Shown one piece after another: positions 36,477-47,332 of a stretch of DNA of 64,000 nucleotides. Position 1 is the stretch's first letter. Each line of letters starts with the position of its first letter. Made by a program: the position numbers and the translations under genes. The stretch lies in the NCBI GenBank assembly GCA_963682055.1, contig OY821750.1, positions 13,456,501 to 13,520,500 on the forward strand. Direction: 5' to 3'. The notes below the pieces were generated by a model. That model saw only the letters and a list, made by a program, of their open reading frames with translations. It was not told where the DNA came from and did no database searches. Source of the DNA: Primula veris. Taxonomy: Eukaryota > Streptophyta > Magnoliopsida > Ericales > Primulaceae.

Positions 36477-37565
36477 TTGGGGTCTAAATTTTATCCAAAC
36501 GGATCGGATCCGATCTAACGGTTTTTGGGTATTCGGATAACGGTTTTACCGGTTCTCTTATCATCTACGGATCGGATCCGGTTTATATAACTTTTTTTAC
36601 TTATTTTATCTGACTGATACCCGTATTTGTAATGAGTATAACGCTTCTCGGTGCAGGTATTAACCAAAATACCAAAAATTCGTAAAATTTATTCTAATTT
36701 TCTAGATGTTCTTTTCTAAATGGTATTTTTACATACTGATAATGAATATATTTTTCTAAGTTTTAACTTACTTGTTAAAAATAAACAAAATAACGAGTTA
36801 CTATCAATTTTTTTACTTCATATTGGTCAACAATGTGTTTTATTGATTACTGAATCACGTAAATATTATACAGTCACTTAAACATTACAAACTAATTGTT
36901 CCATTTTTTATTTTCTTAATTACCCATTTTATTGTTAATGATTTCCCTAAATTATTAATAAAGATAGACCGGATTAAAAATAAATCGTAAAACTTGGAAT
37001 CACAACAAAAATTAACAACTATTTTTTTTATTAAATGACGGGAAAAACCCATATTTTTTATATTATTAATGATAAAGATATAAAAATATGGGAAAAAAAC
37101 CCTACAAGACATAAAAGAAAAAGAGTAAATGAGCGCCAATTAATGAAAAATAAAACAAGTATAAAAACATCATTAAAAACTAATTGTTCAATGTTAAATC
37201 TTCAACCTTGTCTTCTCACATATTAAAAAACGTTTCATCTTTCTTCACTCGCCGCCGTTGTATGAGTTTTTCTTGTATTGTTTCTCGTGCATTTATCCAA
37301 TTTTCGTTGTACAAACATAATATGTATATATATATTTTTAAAATATGAGTATATATTGCGGTTCTATAATTCGGCTATGCGGGTCGGTTCCGCGGATCGG
37401 CTATACGAGTCGGATCCACAATATAGAGTTGAGAACCATACCTGCCCCAAGAATCAGCGGTGTTGGGTTGGGTAGACCCAAAAACGATTCCGTAATGGGT
37501 CGATTATTACGATTTTTGGGTATTTACGGTGCGGTTTTCGGGTCTTGGCTTTTTTTACACCCCTA
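36477..37565. mobile_element. Non-autonomous hAT-like element with CGGATCGG subterminal repeats
   Basis: 1089 bp. Ends TTGGGGTCTAAA and TTTACACCCCTA are inverted (9-10 of 12 match). Flanks ATAATGGA (36469-36476) and ATAATGAG (37566-37573) form an imperfect 8-bp duplication. Subterminal zones hold CGGATCGGATCC and ACGGTTTT units (36498-36600) and CGGGTCGG/GCGGTT units (37357-37550). The interior is AT-rich with no transposase. Confidence 0.75.
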
Positions 37566-37573
37566 ATAATGAG

Positions 37574-38430
37574 TCAACCAAACGAAGATACTAAGAGCAC
37601 TCTCATCTGTTCATATAGAGAGCACTATATCTATACATTTATACAATATCATCAAAAGAAACTATCCAACCGTTCGCGTATAACAAAATTTTATCTATAA
37701 AGTTAAAATATTTTACAAAACCTCCCTACATGTATACAGCAAATACAGATAAATATATCTATTATTTTATTAAAAAATAATCAGACCTACCCCAAATTGA
37801 TTCCTTTCCTCCTTCACTTTTTCTATTAATGTCTCCCCTCTCTAAAAGCGACATACCTGAAGCGATTTTTTCATCGACAAGGCTACTCTCTACAGATCTC
37901 TTCTATTGTCATCAACTAGTTAACTCTATTTCAATTCAAAACCCTACTTTTTAATTGTCACTTATGCAACTTTAGTTTCGATTCTCAGACTTTTTTCAAT
38001 AGAGAGATGACAATTTTGACCTATATCATCCCATTCATTAAATCTATTAAATAATCCCTCATTAAGTCCAATTTCCATCTCTTTTTCTATATAGAACCCT
38101 TTTTATGTTTATGTATCTAATTTAAAATATTTTATGTGATTTACTGATTGATTTAGGCAAAATAAATAAGTGCGTATTTGAGAAAGCCCTTCTTTTAGTA
38201 TCTAATTAATAGTGATTTATATTGACCAATGGTCGATTAATTTATCATTTAGATAATTTTGCAAGCTTTGGTTTTAGAAGACTGAATTAATGAGTTCTCA
38301 CTTTTTCCGTCTACTAAATTCTGGTTGTAGTGTAAAACGATATGACAAAATGACTTATACTTGGAGAAAAAATATAGTGAGAAACTATTATAAGTTTTTT
38401 TTTAGTGAAGTCAATTTAGATTTGGAGATA
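37574..38430. other. Intergenic, no gene seen
   Basis: AT-rich sequence with many short ORFs and no domain. The first part of an ORF at 38290 has no recognisable similarity; the later part belongs to the SANT-type pseudogene. Confidence 0.5.
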
Positions 38431-38614
38431 AATAGTGACTTGAATGTAGTTGTTGAGCTGGCTAACTCATTGACTCGCTTTCCAAACTTTACCAAGGCGA
38501 AAGATGTGTTTCTTTGTTGGTCATGGAGTAATACGACAACTGACCCCGTTGTTGGTACACTCTAAAAAGGCGGTGATTTTTGGTTGAAAGAACATTTATA
38601 TTGGATTCACCATA

Positions 38615-38905
38615 TGATGGGCATGCGTATTATTTATTGTTTGCCACTTCACTTTTGAAAGTGGCTTAATTGTTATTTTATTCTAGTTTGAGTACCAATT
38701 CGTTATTTTATTAGTTGTGGGTATTATTAATATGCACAAAACTCTACTGTATTATTTTTTATGTTATTGAATTGTGAGTTTATAAAAAAGAATTGAGAGC
38801 TTATTTATCTCTCTTTTCCCTTCTTTTTTAATTGATTGTACCTTTTGATATGAGATTGATCTTTCTTTCACCCCTATATTTCTACGAAACCTTCGGATTT
38901 TATCA
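38615..38905 (+). repeat. 5' LTR of the 2.86-kb element
   Basis: 291 bp, TGATGG...ATCA; paired with 41165-41473. Confidence 0.93.
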
Positions 38906-38906
38906 T

Positions 38907-38918
38907 TGGTATCAGAGC
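38907..38918 (+). other. Primer-binding site, initiator tRNA-Met
   Basis: TGGTATCAGAGC directly after the 5' LTR, a full match to the usual plant retrotransposon primer complement. Confidence 0.92.
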
Positions 38919-38988
38919 AGGTCGTTACTACATCTTGTGGGGACCCTAGTTCATCTTTTTCCCAACTTTTTTTTGTTACTATTATCAC

Positions 38989-39285
38989 ATGGATATGATG
39001 AAGGCGGGTGTTATGGCACTAGAGGAAGGTGTTAGTGAAATTAAATATCATTTCGAGTTGATGTGTCGAATGAGGGGTATCGTGGTAGAAGCACGGAATC
39101 CGACCGCGGGTGGGGCTCTTCGGTTGGATGGGTATGGGGTTTTGGAGTTTCCGATAATTGAACCTTTGCATCTCGGGTTGGAGATATTTGAGTGTGACGA
39201 AATTAATCTTATCGAACTCGTTATGGAATCCAAAAAAAAAAATATTCAGGTTGCCCTTAACGTTATATTGGATGATGTCGATTGA
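38989..39285 (+). CDS. ORF in the LARD-like interior, possible gag remnant
   Basis: 98 codons near the start of the internal region, beginning M-D-M-M-K-A-G-V-M-A-L-E-E-G-V. Position and the early amphipathic segment are as in Gypsy gag starts, but I see no conserved gag or zinc-knuckle motif. Acidic continuation (D-E-N-E-D-D-D-E) follows after stops near 39285-39400. Treat as unassigned. Confidence 0.35.
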   Translation: MDMMKAGVMALEEGVSEIKYHFELMCRMRGIVVEARNPTAGGALRLDGYGVLEFPIIEPLHLGLEIFECDEINLIELVMESKKKNIQVALNVILDDVD

Positions 39286-41164
39286 AGTAAAGATACTTTA
39301 CTAGATATTTTATAACAATTGAGTACCCATTTTGATGTGGATTTAATAAATAAGAGCAATGAAGTGAAAAAGCTTATTACCTAGTTCGAGAATAGTCTAA
39401 GTGGTGATGAAAATGAAGACGATGACGAGTTGGTTCTCGAGACTGAGTCGGATGAGGGTAATTTTATTGAATGCTCAAATAAAAATTATGTTGATGAATA
39501 TTTACCTATTATGTCCGGTGATAAGGCGTGTAGCAATTTTGTTTACATATTTGCGATTGAATTATATAGGAAAAGAGTAAAAGATAAAAATATTTATAAT
39601 AAACTTTTTCGTATAGACAAAAGAATAGAACGATAAAATTGGTATTTGGTGGATTTCGTGAAAACACTTTGACTGTTTGGTTTGGCGAAAGCCTATGAGG
39701 AGAAAAAAATATTGATGAGTTTAATTACGATTGGAAGAGTATGCGAAGATTGAAAATGTTTGATAAAATTCTTGAGCTAAATAATAAAATTTTCTTAAAC
39801 GAATTACTTCTTTTCCGCTGCCATCGTTTTGTTTATCTAGTTGGTGATGATCATCTAAGCATACTTGTGGATTTGATGTTTGAAAATTGGATGAATCATG
39901 TAGTATGCTATATGATATTATTTTTCTTTTTAGACTCTCATATTACATGAGACATCCTAATTACTGCTCTAGTGAGAAGTGTCTGAAAATTATAAAAATT
40001 AATGTAATGATAGTTGTGATACTGGGTGATATTTTGAAACAAGAATTGCGGTGTTTGGGTATACGGTTGATCAAATATGAGTTTATAAAATCAATAATTC
40101 GGTTCAGTTTTTTTCATGCGAAAACTGTTACGACATAGTTTGGAAAAATAATTATTCTCTATAGCAAACGACTTCCAATTTGGTTGAAATTTTGTGCTTT
40201 GGTAGAAAATTCATGTACGGTTGTTTTGACACCAAAATCTCTGTATTTGGATAAATGTCGACCGAGCTATAAATTGTTGAATTTTGGGCTGCGAGCAGTT
40301 TTTTATATTATGACTGATACAACGTTGTTTAGAAAGCTAATTGTTTGGGTTAGTAATTGGTATGTGATTCAGTCCAAATTTGGTGGGATGATAGGGTACT
40401 CATATACGGACGTTTTCATGCTAAATTCGCACGATTTGAATAATCATGGATTTATTTATGAATTTTTAATTTTGGTGAATTAGGCTGTCCAAACATGACC
40501 TGGGCAGATTTTATAGTATGAAGAAAAAAGTTTTTGGCCCTGCTTAAAGATTGTCCGAATTATATGAAATTTTATGTTGAAATACCTAATACTGTCAGGG
40601 AGGTTTCAATACCGGATTCACTATTTTTTAATACACCGTTTATGTGTTATGACTTTTTAAAAATGACTCATTTTTTCTGTCCATACGATTTTAATGATTT
40701 GGCTTATGCTTTTTATATTATTGTGCGCTGATGATATTATATGAGTATCTTATGTTATCGGTAAGCCATCTAGTAGATATATTGATCCGTTTTGGGATTA
40801 CCATTTTCATGGATCGAATGAAAAGTCGGGTATACGAGTTTATTTTGGTGCGGGCATTTATACTACTTATGCTGAATTTCTAAAATATGTTTGGGCCGCT
40901 CAAATTTTTTGGTTTGTGTGGGAACGTGGTTTTGTGATCTTATTATGAAATTATTGGTTTGGCAGAATGTCGAAGATTCGAATACGGCGATTAACACGGT
41001 CGGAGACTTTGGGTCGGTTTACTTTTGATCGGGGTCAAAGATGTCTTCAATGCAGGAGTCTGGTTGGTTTGCAGCCAGATCGTAGAAAGCTGGAAATGAG
41101 ATGTTTTGTTTATTTGAGCTCATGACTACAATCTTGAGGACAAGTTTTTTCTTAAGTGAAGGAA

Positions 41165-41473
41165 TGATGAGCACGCGTATTTGTACCTATTAGGACTTAT
41201 TTATTATTCGCAACTTCACTCCTGAAAGTGGTTTAATTGTTATTTTATTCTAGTTTGAGTACTAATTCGTTATTTTATTAGTTGTGGGTATTATTAATAC
41301 CCATAAAACCCTATTGCATTATTTTTTATGTTATTGAATTGTGAATTTATAGAAAAAGGCATGTGCCTTATTTATCTATCTTTTTCCTTGTTTTATTTAT
41401 TTATTGTGCCTTTTGGCGTGAGATTGATCTTTTTTTCTCCCATCTATTTCTACAAAACCTTCGGGTTTCATCA
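41165..41473 (+). repeat. 3' LTR of the 2.86-kb element
   Basis: 309 bp, TGATGAG...ATCA; differs from the left copy by scattered substitutions and short indels, so the insertion is not very recent. Confidence 0.93.
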
Positions 41474-42568
41474 CCATAAAAAAGATAACTATCCTAATCG
41501 AACTCCGGGTGGTTTAATGGAACAGTTATCAAAAATAAAGATAGAAGTGAGCAAGTTTTGTGGCTATATAAGCCAAATAGAATACTTGAGTGGACATACT
41601 GCTAATGACAAGGTAAATGAATTGGTTTGTTTGCAAATAGCCAAACATAGTTATGATGATCACTCCTACCCCTTTTGTTTTTTTAAAAACGATCTTGCTT
41701 AGTTATGACGATGGACTTAAAGAGCTGTAAAATAAACAAATAAAAGGGCACAGCAGTATCTACTCATCTATAAAATCAGTATCTACTCAAGTAAAATAGA
41801 AATAATTAAGTGCATAATGATTTTCCCTGCGTGTTTGTTTAGGTAAAACAATTGTTTTGGAGGAACCAAAGTTGGTAGCTTCTGATGTATATGTATATAT
41901 TATGTGTAACTACCAGATGAGCTAATTTTTTTTGTAGTTCTAAACAAAAATAATTTCTTTGCTTATTAACATGTACATATTGCAAAAGCGAAGCAAATGT
42001 TCACCAAACTTGAAACAAAGCCGAACGCTAGGAAGCTGTGGAGTTTGCATTTGAGCATTGTTGGAAGGTCTTAAAAAATGATCAAAAATGGCTCGAAACT
42101 GAGACTAAAAAGAAGTCCAAATACCCAAATGTTCCATCTAATAGCTCTAGCCCAATTTGTATCAGTGTCATGATGAGAGTACACCGAAATCCGTTGAAAG
42201 ACCTGTAGGTCGAAAGCTTGCAAAAGAGGGTCGGACTAAGAGGAAAGGGAAATTTATGTATGATAGCGCTCTCATACTTGAAAAAATTGATCAAACCGTT
42301 ATTTTGAAACGAAAAACATCATAATGACGATGCTGCAATGTTCCTCCAGAGTGACAAAAAATTGGATGCATACTTGGAGTTGGAAAAAGAAAAACTGGAA
42401 ATTAAGAAAAGAAAAATTGGTATGGAAACGCAAATGTTTGATGTGGACGTAGCTTTAAAAGAGGCCGAGTTCATGAATAAAGACATCTCTTTTTTCACCG
42501 ATCCGAGTCAAGTCATATTTTATCAAGCAATGCAAAAGAAAATAAGGGGAAAATATCAGGCTATGTAG

Positions 42569-43765
42569 TGTTTGAAAAAAACATTTGGATGCCAAATTTG
42601 AACTCTAGATTGTCGTTGATGCTTTTGTTTTGTTAAGTTATGTATATTTGACTGTTTTGACTAGACATGAGTATCATGGAAGTTTGTGTTCGTATGTATT
42701 GATATTTTTGTAAGTTCCTGATGTAATAGGGGTTGATTATGTGGAAAGTGCTTCCAACTTTTATAAAGCTACTTACGATGTATGTAATGGGAGTAGAATT
42801 ATCGATTATGTATGGTATTAAAAATTTATTTTTCATTATTTAACTAGATACTCGTCTTTTGTTTTATAGTTTAAAGTTGTCGATAGAAAGCTGTCAAATT
42901 GATTGAGAAAAAAAACACAAACTCAATCAAAACACAATAAACATGAAGCAAAAAAGCGAGTTTATACAAGCATGAAGTAAAAAACGAGTTTATACAAACA
43001 CAAAGCGAGTTCCAACAAGCACAAGCAAGAACTCCTAAGAGAACTTCATAGCGAAAATACAAACTCAACAAACAAGTAAACCACTAAAAACACAAGCTAG
43101 TAACACTATACAACACTATATAACACTATACATATATAATGGAGTTGTAGTTTATTGTTGAGAATGCTCTAATAGTAATAAGACCCCTAACTTCATACTC
43201 ACAAGTGGATTAAGTTTTTCATATATTGTCGTTACGGATTTTTTTTAAAATTAACTGACAAACATAGAGGTTAAATTAAAGGGGGCAATTAACATAAACC
43301 ACGCATATTATATTAACAAAAACATACCCTCAACAGTTAAATTATCAAAAACATACATTTAATTAATAATTAATAATAAACAAAAAATATGATTTATCCC
43401 TCCTAATCTATTTGCTCTCTCTCTCCTCCTCTCACCTTCTCTCCAATCTCTCTCCCCTCATTCTCTCTCCGTCCGATCTATCTACTCCTCCTCAATTTCA
43501 TCCTTACTCTCTCTTTCCGATCTTTCTCATCATTTTTTCGATCTTTTTATTCTCCTCTCTCTCCGATGTCTCTCTTTCGTAGAGATTGAAACGGACACAT
43601 CTATCGGAATGGACGACGATTGTGTACAACGAGATCGAAAACTCGAGTTTGATGTTAATGGAGATGTGGTGGTCGAATGAGAAGTTCACGACGACGACGT
43701 GATAGTTCGAGATCGGAGGACAGGTAAGAGTTAGATTTGTTAATTAGTTTATAATGTTGAAAAAT
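42569..43765. other. Intergenic, no gene seen
   Basis: AT-rich. Contains a repeated CGAGTTTATACAA(G/A)CA motif near 42957-42990 and a CTCTCTCTCC-rich stretch at 43405-43570. No protein-like ORF. Confidence 0.55.
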
Positions 43766-44145
43766 AAGTGTATGAATTACGTGAATTAATGGTATGGAGT
43801 TGAAAATTATGTATATGAATTATGTAAATTGATGTATGAATTTTGAAAATAAGGGTATGAACTTTTGGAATAAGGGTATGAAAATACAAATTAGGGTATA
43901 AAATTTTGAAATAATGGTATGAAAAATACAAATTAGGGTATGAAATTTTGAAATAAGGGTATGAACTTTTGGAATAATTTTATGAAAAATACAAATTAGG
44001 CTATGAACTTTTAAAATAAATGTATGAACTTTTGGAATAAGGGTATGAAATATACAAATTAGGTTATGAACTTCTGAAATAATGGTATGAACTTTTGAAA
44101 TAATGGTATGAAATATACAAATTATGGTATGAACTTTTGGTTATG
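43766..44145 (+). repeat. Degenerate minisatellite of GGTATGAA units
   Basis: About 380 bp built from alternating units of roughly 20-22 bp, 'GGTATGAACTTTTGGAATAA' and 'GGTATGAAATATACAAATTA' types. Consecutive copies differ by one to four bases, indicating old expansion. Confidence 0.9.
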
Positions 44146-44837
44146 TTTTTATTAATTTAGTTTTAAAAATAATATGTTTTGTTAATTTATTCATGAAACA
44201 AATAATATTATTGCTATTAATTGATATATATTGTTACAATCTATCTCCAACGACTTGACAACTGCTGACAATCTAACAACTACTACTAAAAACATGAATA
44301 TAAATGTTTGATAAAATAAATGACTTAAAGAAAATAATTGATTTAGACTTGAACGCAATTTTGGGTGACGGCCTGGATGGCAAAGATCTGCTACCATCCC
44401 AAAAATACGGTAGGCAGATCGGTATATGCAAATTATTTTGAAATCCGATGAAGAAGCTACAAACCGAGAGATTTGAAATCAATAGTTTCCTGTGACCTCT
44501 TTTTAAAAGATAGCTTAAAAAGCTCGACCTTCTCTTCACGGCAAATCGAAAAACACGCTTTATAAAAAACTTGAAAAGCTTACGCTTATTTACGTTAAAA
44601 GAAGTTTTGTGCTTTAAGAAATGTCTCACATAATTGCTCTACCAAATGAACTTCTGAAAACAATGTGTGTGACCAATAATTAATCCACGTAAAAACAAAA
44701 CCAAATCACAGTATCAAAGGGCCATACAGGCTACATTATTCAACATAACATACTCAAATGTAGTTTGATCACATCAATGGAAATTTATTCGCCACGGACT
44801 GCAGTTCGAGAATCCTTGACCGTTGTCCACTACTGTC
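44146..44837. other. Intergenic, no gene claimed
   Basis: A minus-strand ORF at 44273-44629 is rich in F/K/R/S. It covers sequence of the AAGCTTTTTAAGC-like kind often seen in plant DNA transposons, so I do not annotate a protein. Confidence 0.45.
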
Positions 44838-45635
44838 TCATAAACTGGAAAGCTCATAGTTGAGGTACACCTTGCCACTCGGCAATACACACATGACCCT
44901 TGGATCATCTGCGATGAAGAAACATATAAATTTTAGAAAATTGCCTATGATATCTTAATTCATCTACGTTTAGTTTAGTTATCTAAACACATACTTGAAA
45001 TTTTTGCAGCTTGTTCTTCAGTCAAATGTGCAACGAAACCTTTGCTGAAGCAGCTAACCATTGCTGCATCAGGGCAGATGCTAATCAAACAAATGTGAAA
45101 TTGAGTAAGCAAGACAATATTAGAATAACAAACGGAATCAATTATTTGGGAAAGAAGCAGAAGTTTAAGCCATGGCCCATGAAGCGCAGAGCTGATATTA
45201 TAATTCTATCTTTATTCAACAATTTGATCAAAATATCTTTCACATGTCCTTACCTCAAACTTAATGAAAGGACAAATTGTTTATGGGCTTTTACAAGAAA
45301 AACTTTAGTAAAATTCCAATACATAATTTGAACCAACATTTTTTTAAGAATTCGTATTCTGGAATGAGTACAAAATGATATGGAGGATACAAAATATTTT
45401 CACCTACTGGAGAGTACAACTAATTCGAGTAGATTTAGTTGTTCGTCATCTTTCGTTCGGTTTGTGAAAGAATTCTATACTAGTAAAAGTACAAAATATG
45501 ATTCAAAATACATTTCCATACCTCCTGAGTAAGATGTCTATCATTTTTATCCTCAGGTACAGGATTTGTAGCAGCAACAGTAGTTCCAGGCAGGCAAGTA
45601 CTCGGACATGCTCCCATGTATATGAGGTATTTATT
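44838..45635 (-). CDS. Peptidase inhibitor I9 (subtilase propeptide-like) gene, partial
   Basis: Three exon-like blocks on the minus strand. Block one (45522-45635), after TTCTATAG, opens N-K-Y-L-I-Y-M-G, the first strand of the I9 fold, and ends at a GTATGG donor. Block two (44995-45080) reads C-F-S-K-G-F-V-A-H-L-T-E-E-Q-A-A-K-I-S, matching the family's G-F-x-A-x-L-T-x-x-x-A core. Block three (44838-44908) reads D-P-R-V-M-C-V-L-P-S-G-K-V-Y-L and stops with TGA. Blocks two and three join in phase, but one and two do not, so a small exon is missed or the gene is damaged. There is no peptidase domain: such stand-alone I9 proteins inhibit or chaperone subtilases. A start exon or signal peptide was not found. 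Confidence 0.6.
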
Positions 45636-45839
45636 CTATAGAAAACATGAGAAAAGAATAAAAAGTACAAATCAACATAAGTGATGATGAATGATTGAAA
45701 ACTTTCAGATGAAAGGAATACAAGAGAAAAGCAAAGAAGGTAAAGAGAGATGCAAGTCTCTTGGTCCCTAAATAAAATGTCGTTCAATTGTTTCTCAACT
45801 AAATTCTGGAAGTGTAAATTTCTCAACTAAAAGTACGAA

Positions 45840-47332
45840 TCACACTATTACTTCAACTCTTTCTCTTATTTTAGCCTTCTAGTATAGGCATATGCTTTAA
45901 AGTTTAAACTTGGTATTTTAAGTTGCATATAAATTTTGCTGCAACCGTGCGTTCTACATCCTAAAAATAGAGCAGCATCTTTATAGTCATTGGTATTTTA
46001 ATCAGCTTCAATTTCATATTTCCGAAAACAAACTCGCTTTTTCAAGAAACCAGAGTCGCTCTTTCAAAACCAGAGCAACTTTTTTGTAAATTTTTTATTC
46101 TGTCTCGTAGTTTATCTCCCTCTGCAGATTAAAATTGCAGATAGCATATTAAGTCAAATAAGCATTCACTAATACTGTACCAAACATAGCATTACATAAA
46201 CTCCCTTCTCCCCCTATTTGCCACATCCATGACAAAGTTAGTTGCTATTAGTGGGAACATTGAAGCAGTCATTATAACATCTACTCTCAGATATGACAAC
46301 CACCACCAAAATCACATCAAAATCAACTCTTACAGAAAAATCACACCCAATAGAATCACCACATTCATTAAAACAAACATCAGTATAGTTTCACTCACCA
46401 TAAATATCACATTACTCACCAGACTTTTTATCAACCAAGTTTTCAACTCATACTACTGATATAGATATATAGAGATAGAGAGTAATTCTGTATTGTGGTT
46501 GTTTAGTTAAAAAAAATTGTTTAAGCAAATCTCTTTTAAGTTCAAGAATTATAGAAAGATAGAAAAATATACCCAAATCTCTTTTTGAACAAGTTTTATC
46601 CAAATATAGATACTTATCTTTTTGAAATTTATTCAATTTTCGCATAAGGTATAAAATATAAGTTTTTAACTAAAATAATTCGAATTTAAATAAATTCAGC
46701 AATGAATAAAGATAAACATTCCAACTTGAAACATATTTATCTAATTTTTTGATTTTAAGTAGTTGAAGAAATTTAGAAAATTTGACTTGCTTCAAAATAA
46801 AGATGGCAATTATATATAGTATAGAATTTTAAACACAAGATAGTAACAATTTACTCAAGAATATATATTTATCATGAGATCTCACACAATAAAAATTATG
46901 ACTAAGAGCTATATTGAGCAAGTCTATTTTTCCTCTACACAAAAACTAACTTGATTACCTCAGCAAGGAAAGAGTATAAGCGATGCCAAAATTTTCAAGA
47001 CTTTGTCTTGGCTTTTAATCTTTTTAGTTCACTTAGAACACCAACTTATGTTGAATTTGTTCATAATCAATGTGGTTTCCCTTTAGGAATAGTCACTAAC
47101 TTATATGTATTTCAGACTGAGGTTGTAACCGTGGTTGCAACTGAATATAAAATTGCAATTTGTGCTTTCAACTCTATTACCATAGAGGTTTTAGGGCAAG
47201 TTATCCCACATCTTTATTTGAGGCATCGGTTAGCGACCTTTTCAAGAAAAAAACTTCATAGCTCAATAAGACTTACTTTAGATATAAAATATATCAATGT
47301 TACTCACAGATAAACACACATAGCATGAATAT
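45840..47332. other. AT-rich stretch, no gene seen; may include Sirevirus 3' sequence
   Basis: A plus-strand ORF (46951-47313) lies antisense to the 3' flank of the Sirevirus relic and contains a GTTGCAAC motif seen through that element. No protein similarity is recognised. Confidence 0.4.

Larger units (their letters stand above)
38615..41473 (+). mobile_element. Complete LTR retrotransposon without recognisable gag-pol (LARD-like)
   Basis: LTRs at 38615-38905 and 41165-41473 both begin TGATG(A/G)GCA and end ATCA. The 5-bp target duplication CCATA is perfect (38610-38614 and 41474-41478). The primer-binding site TGGTATCAGAGC starts at 38907, one base after the LTR, and a purine-rich AAGTGAAGGAA precedes the right LTR. 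The interior (2.26 kb) has several open stretches but no protease, RT, integrase or RNase H motif. Its right end (L-R-T-S-F-F-L-S-E-G-M-M) echoes the pol end of Gypsy elements. Probably mobilised by another element's proteins. Confidence 0.93.
38431..42568 (+). pseudogene. Harbinger-type SANT/NAM-associated protein relic, split by an LTR element
   Basis: Three coding remnants follow the order of the plant proteins often labelled 'glutathione S-transferase T3-like' or NAM-associated, which derive from the DNA-binding ORF of PIF/Harbinger transposons. Part one (about 38470-38614) has F-L-C-W-S-W then D-P-V-V-G-T and D-F-W. Part two (41479-41705) has R-T-P-G-G-L-M-E-Q-L, K-I-K-I-E-V-S-K-F-C-G-Y and an A-K-H-S-Y-D-D-H run. 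Part three (42048-42568) has W-K-V-L-K-N-D-Q-K-W, then K-L-D-A-Y-L-E-L-E-K-E-K-L-E-I-K and F-Y-Q-A-M. Stops and frameshifts occur throughout. Parts one and two are separated only by the LTR element at 38615-41473. Confidence 0.72.

Noticed and set aside
44273..44629. 118-codon minus-strand ORF rich in F, K, R, S
   Set aside because: Composition and underlying DNA look like transposon sequence; no motif, no splice partners.
46951..47313. 120-codon plus-strand ORF
   Set aside because: Antisense to the end of a retrotransposon relic and without similarity; not supported as a gene.
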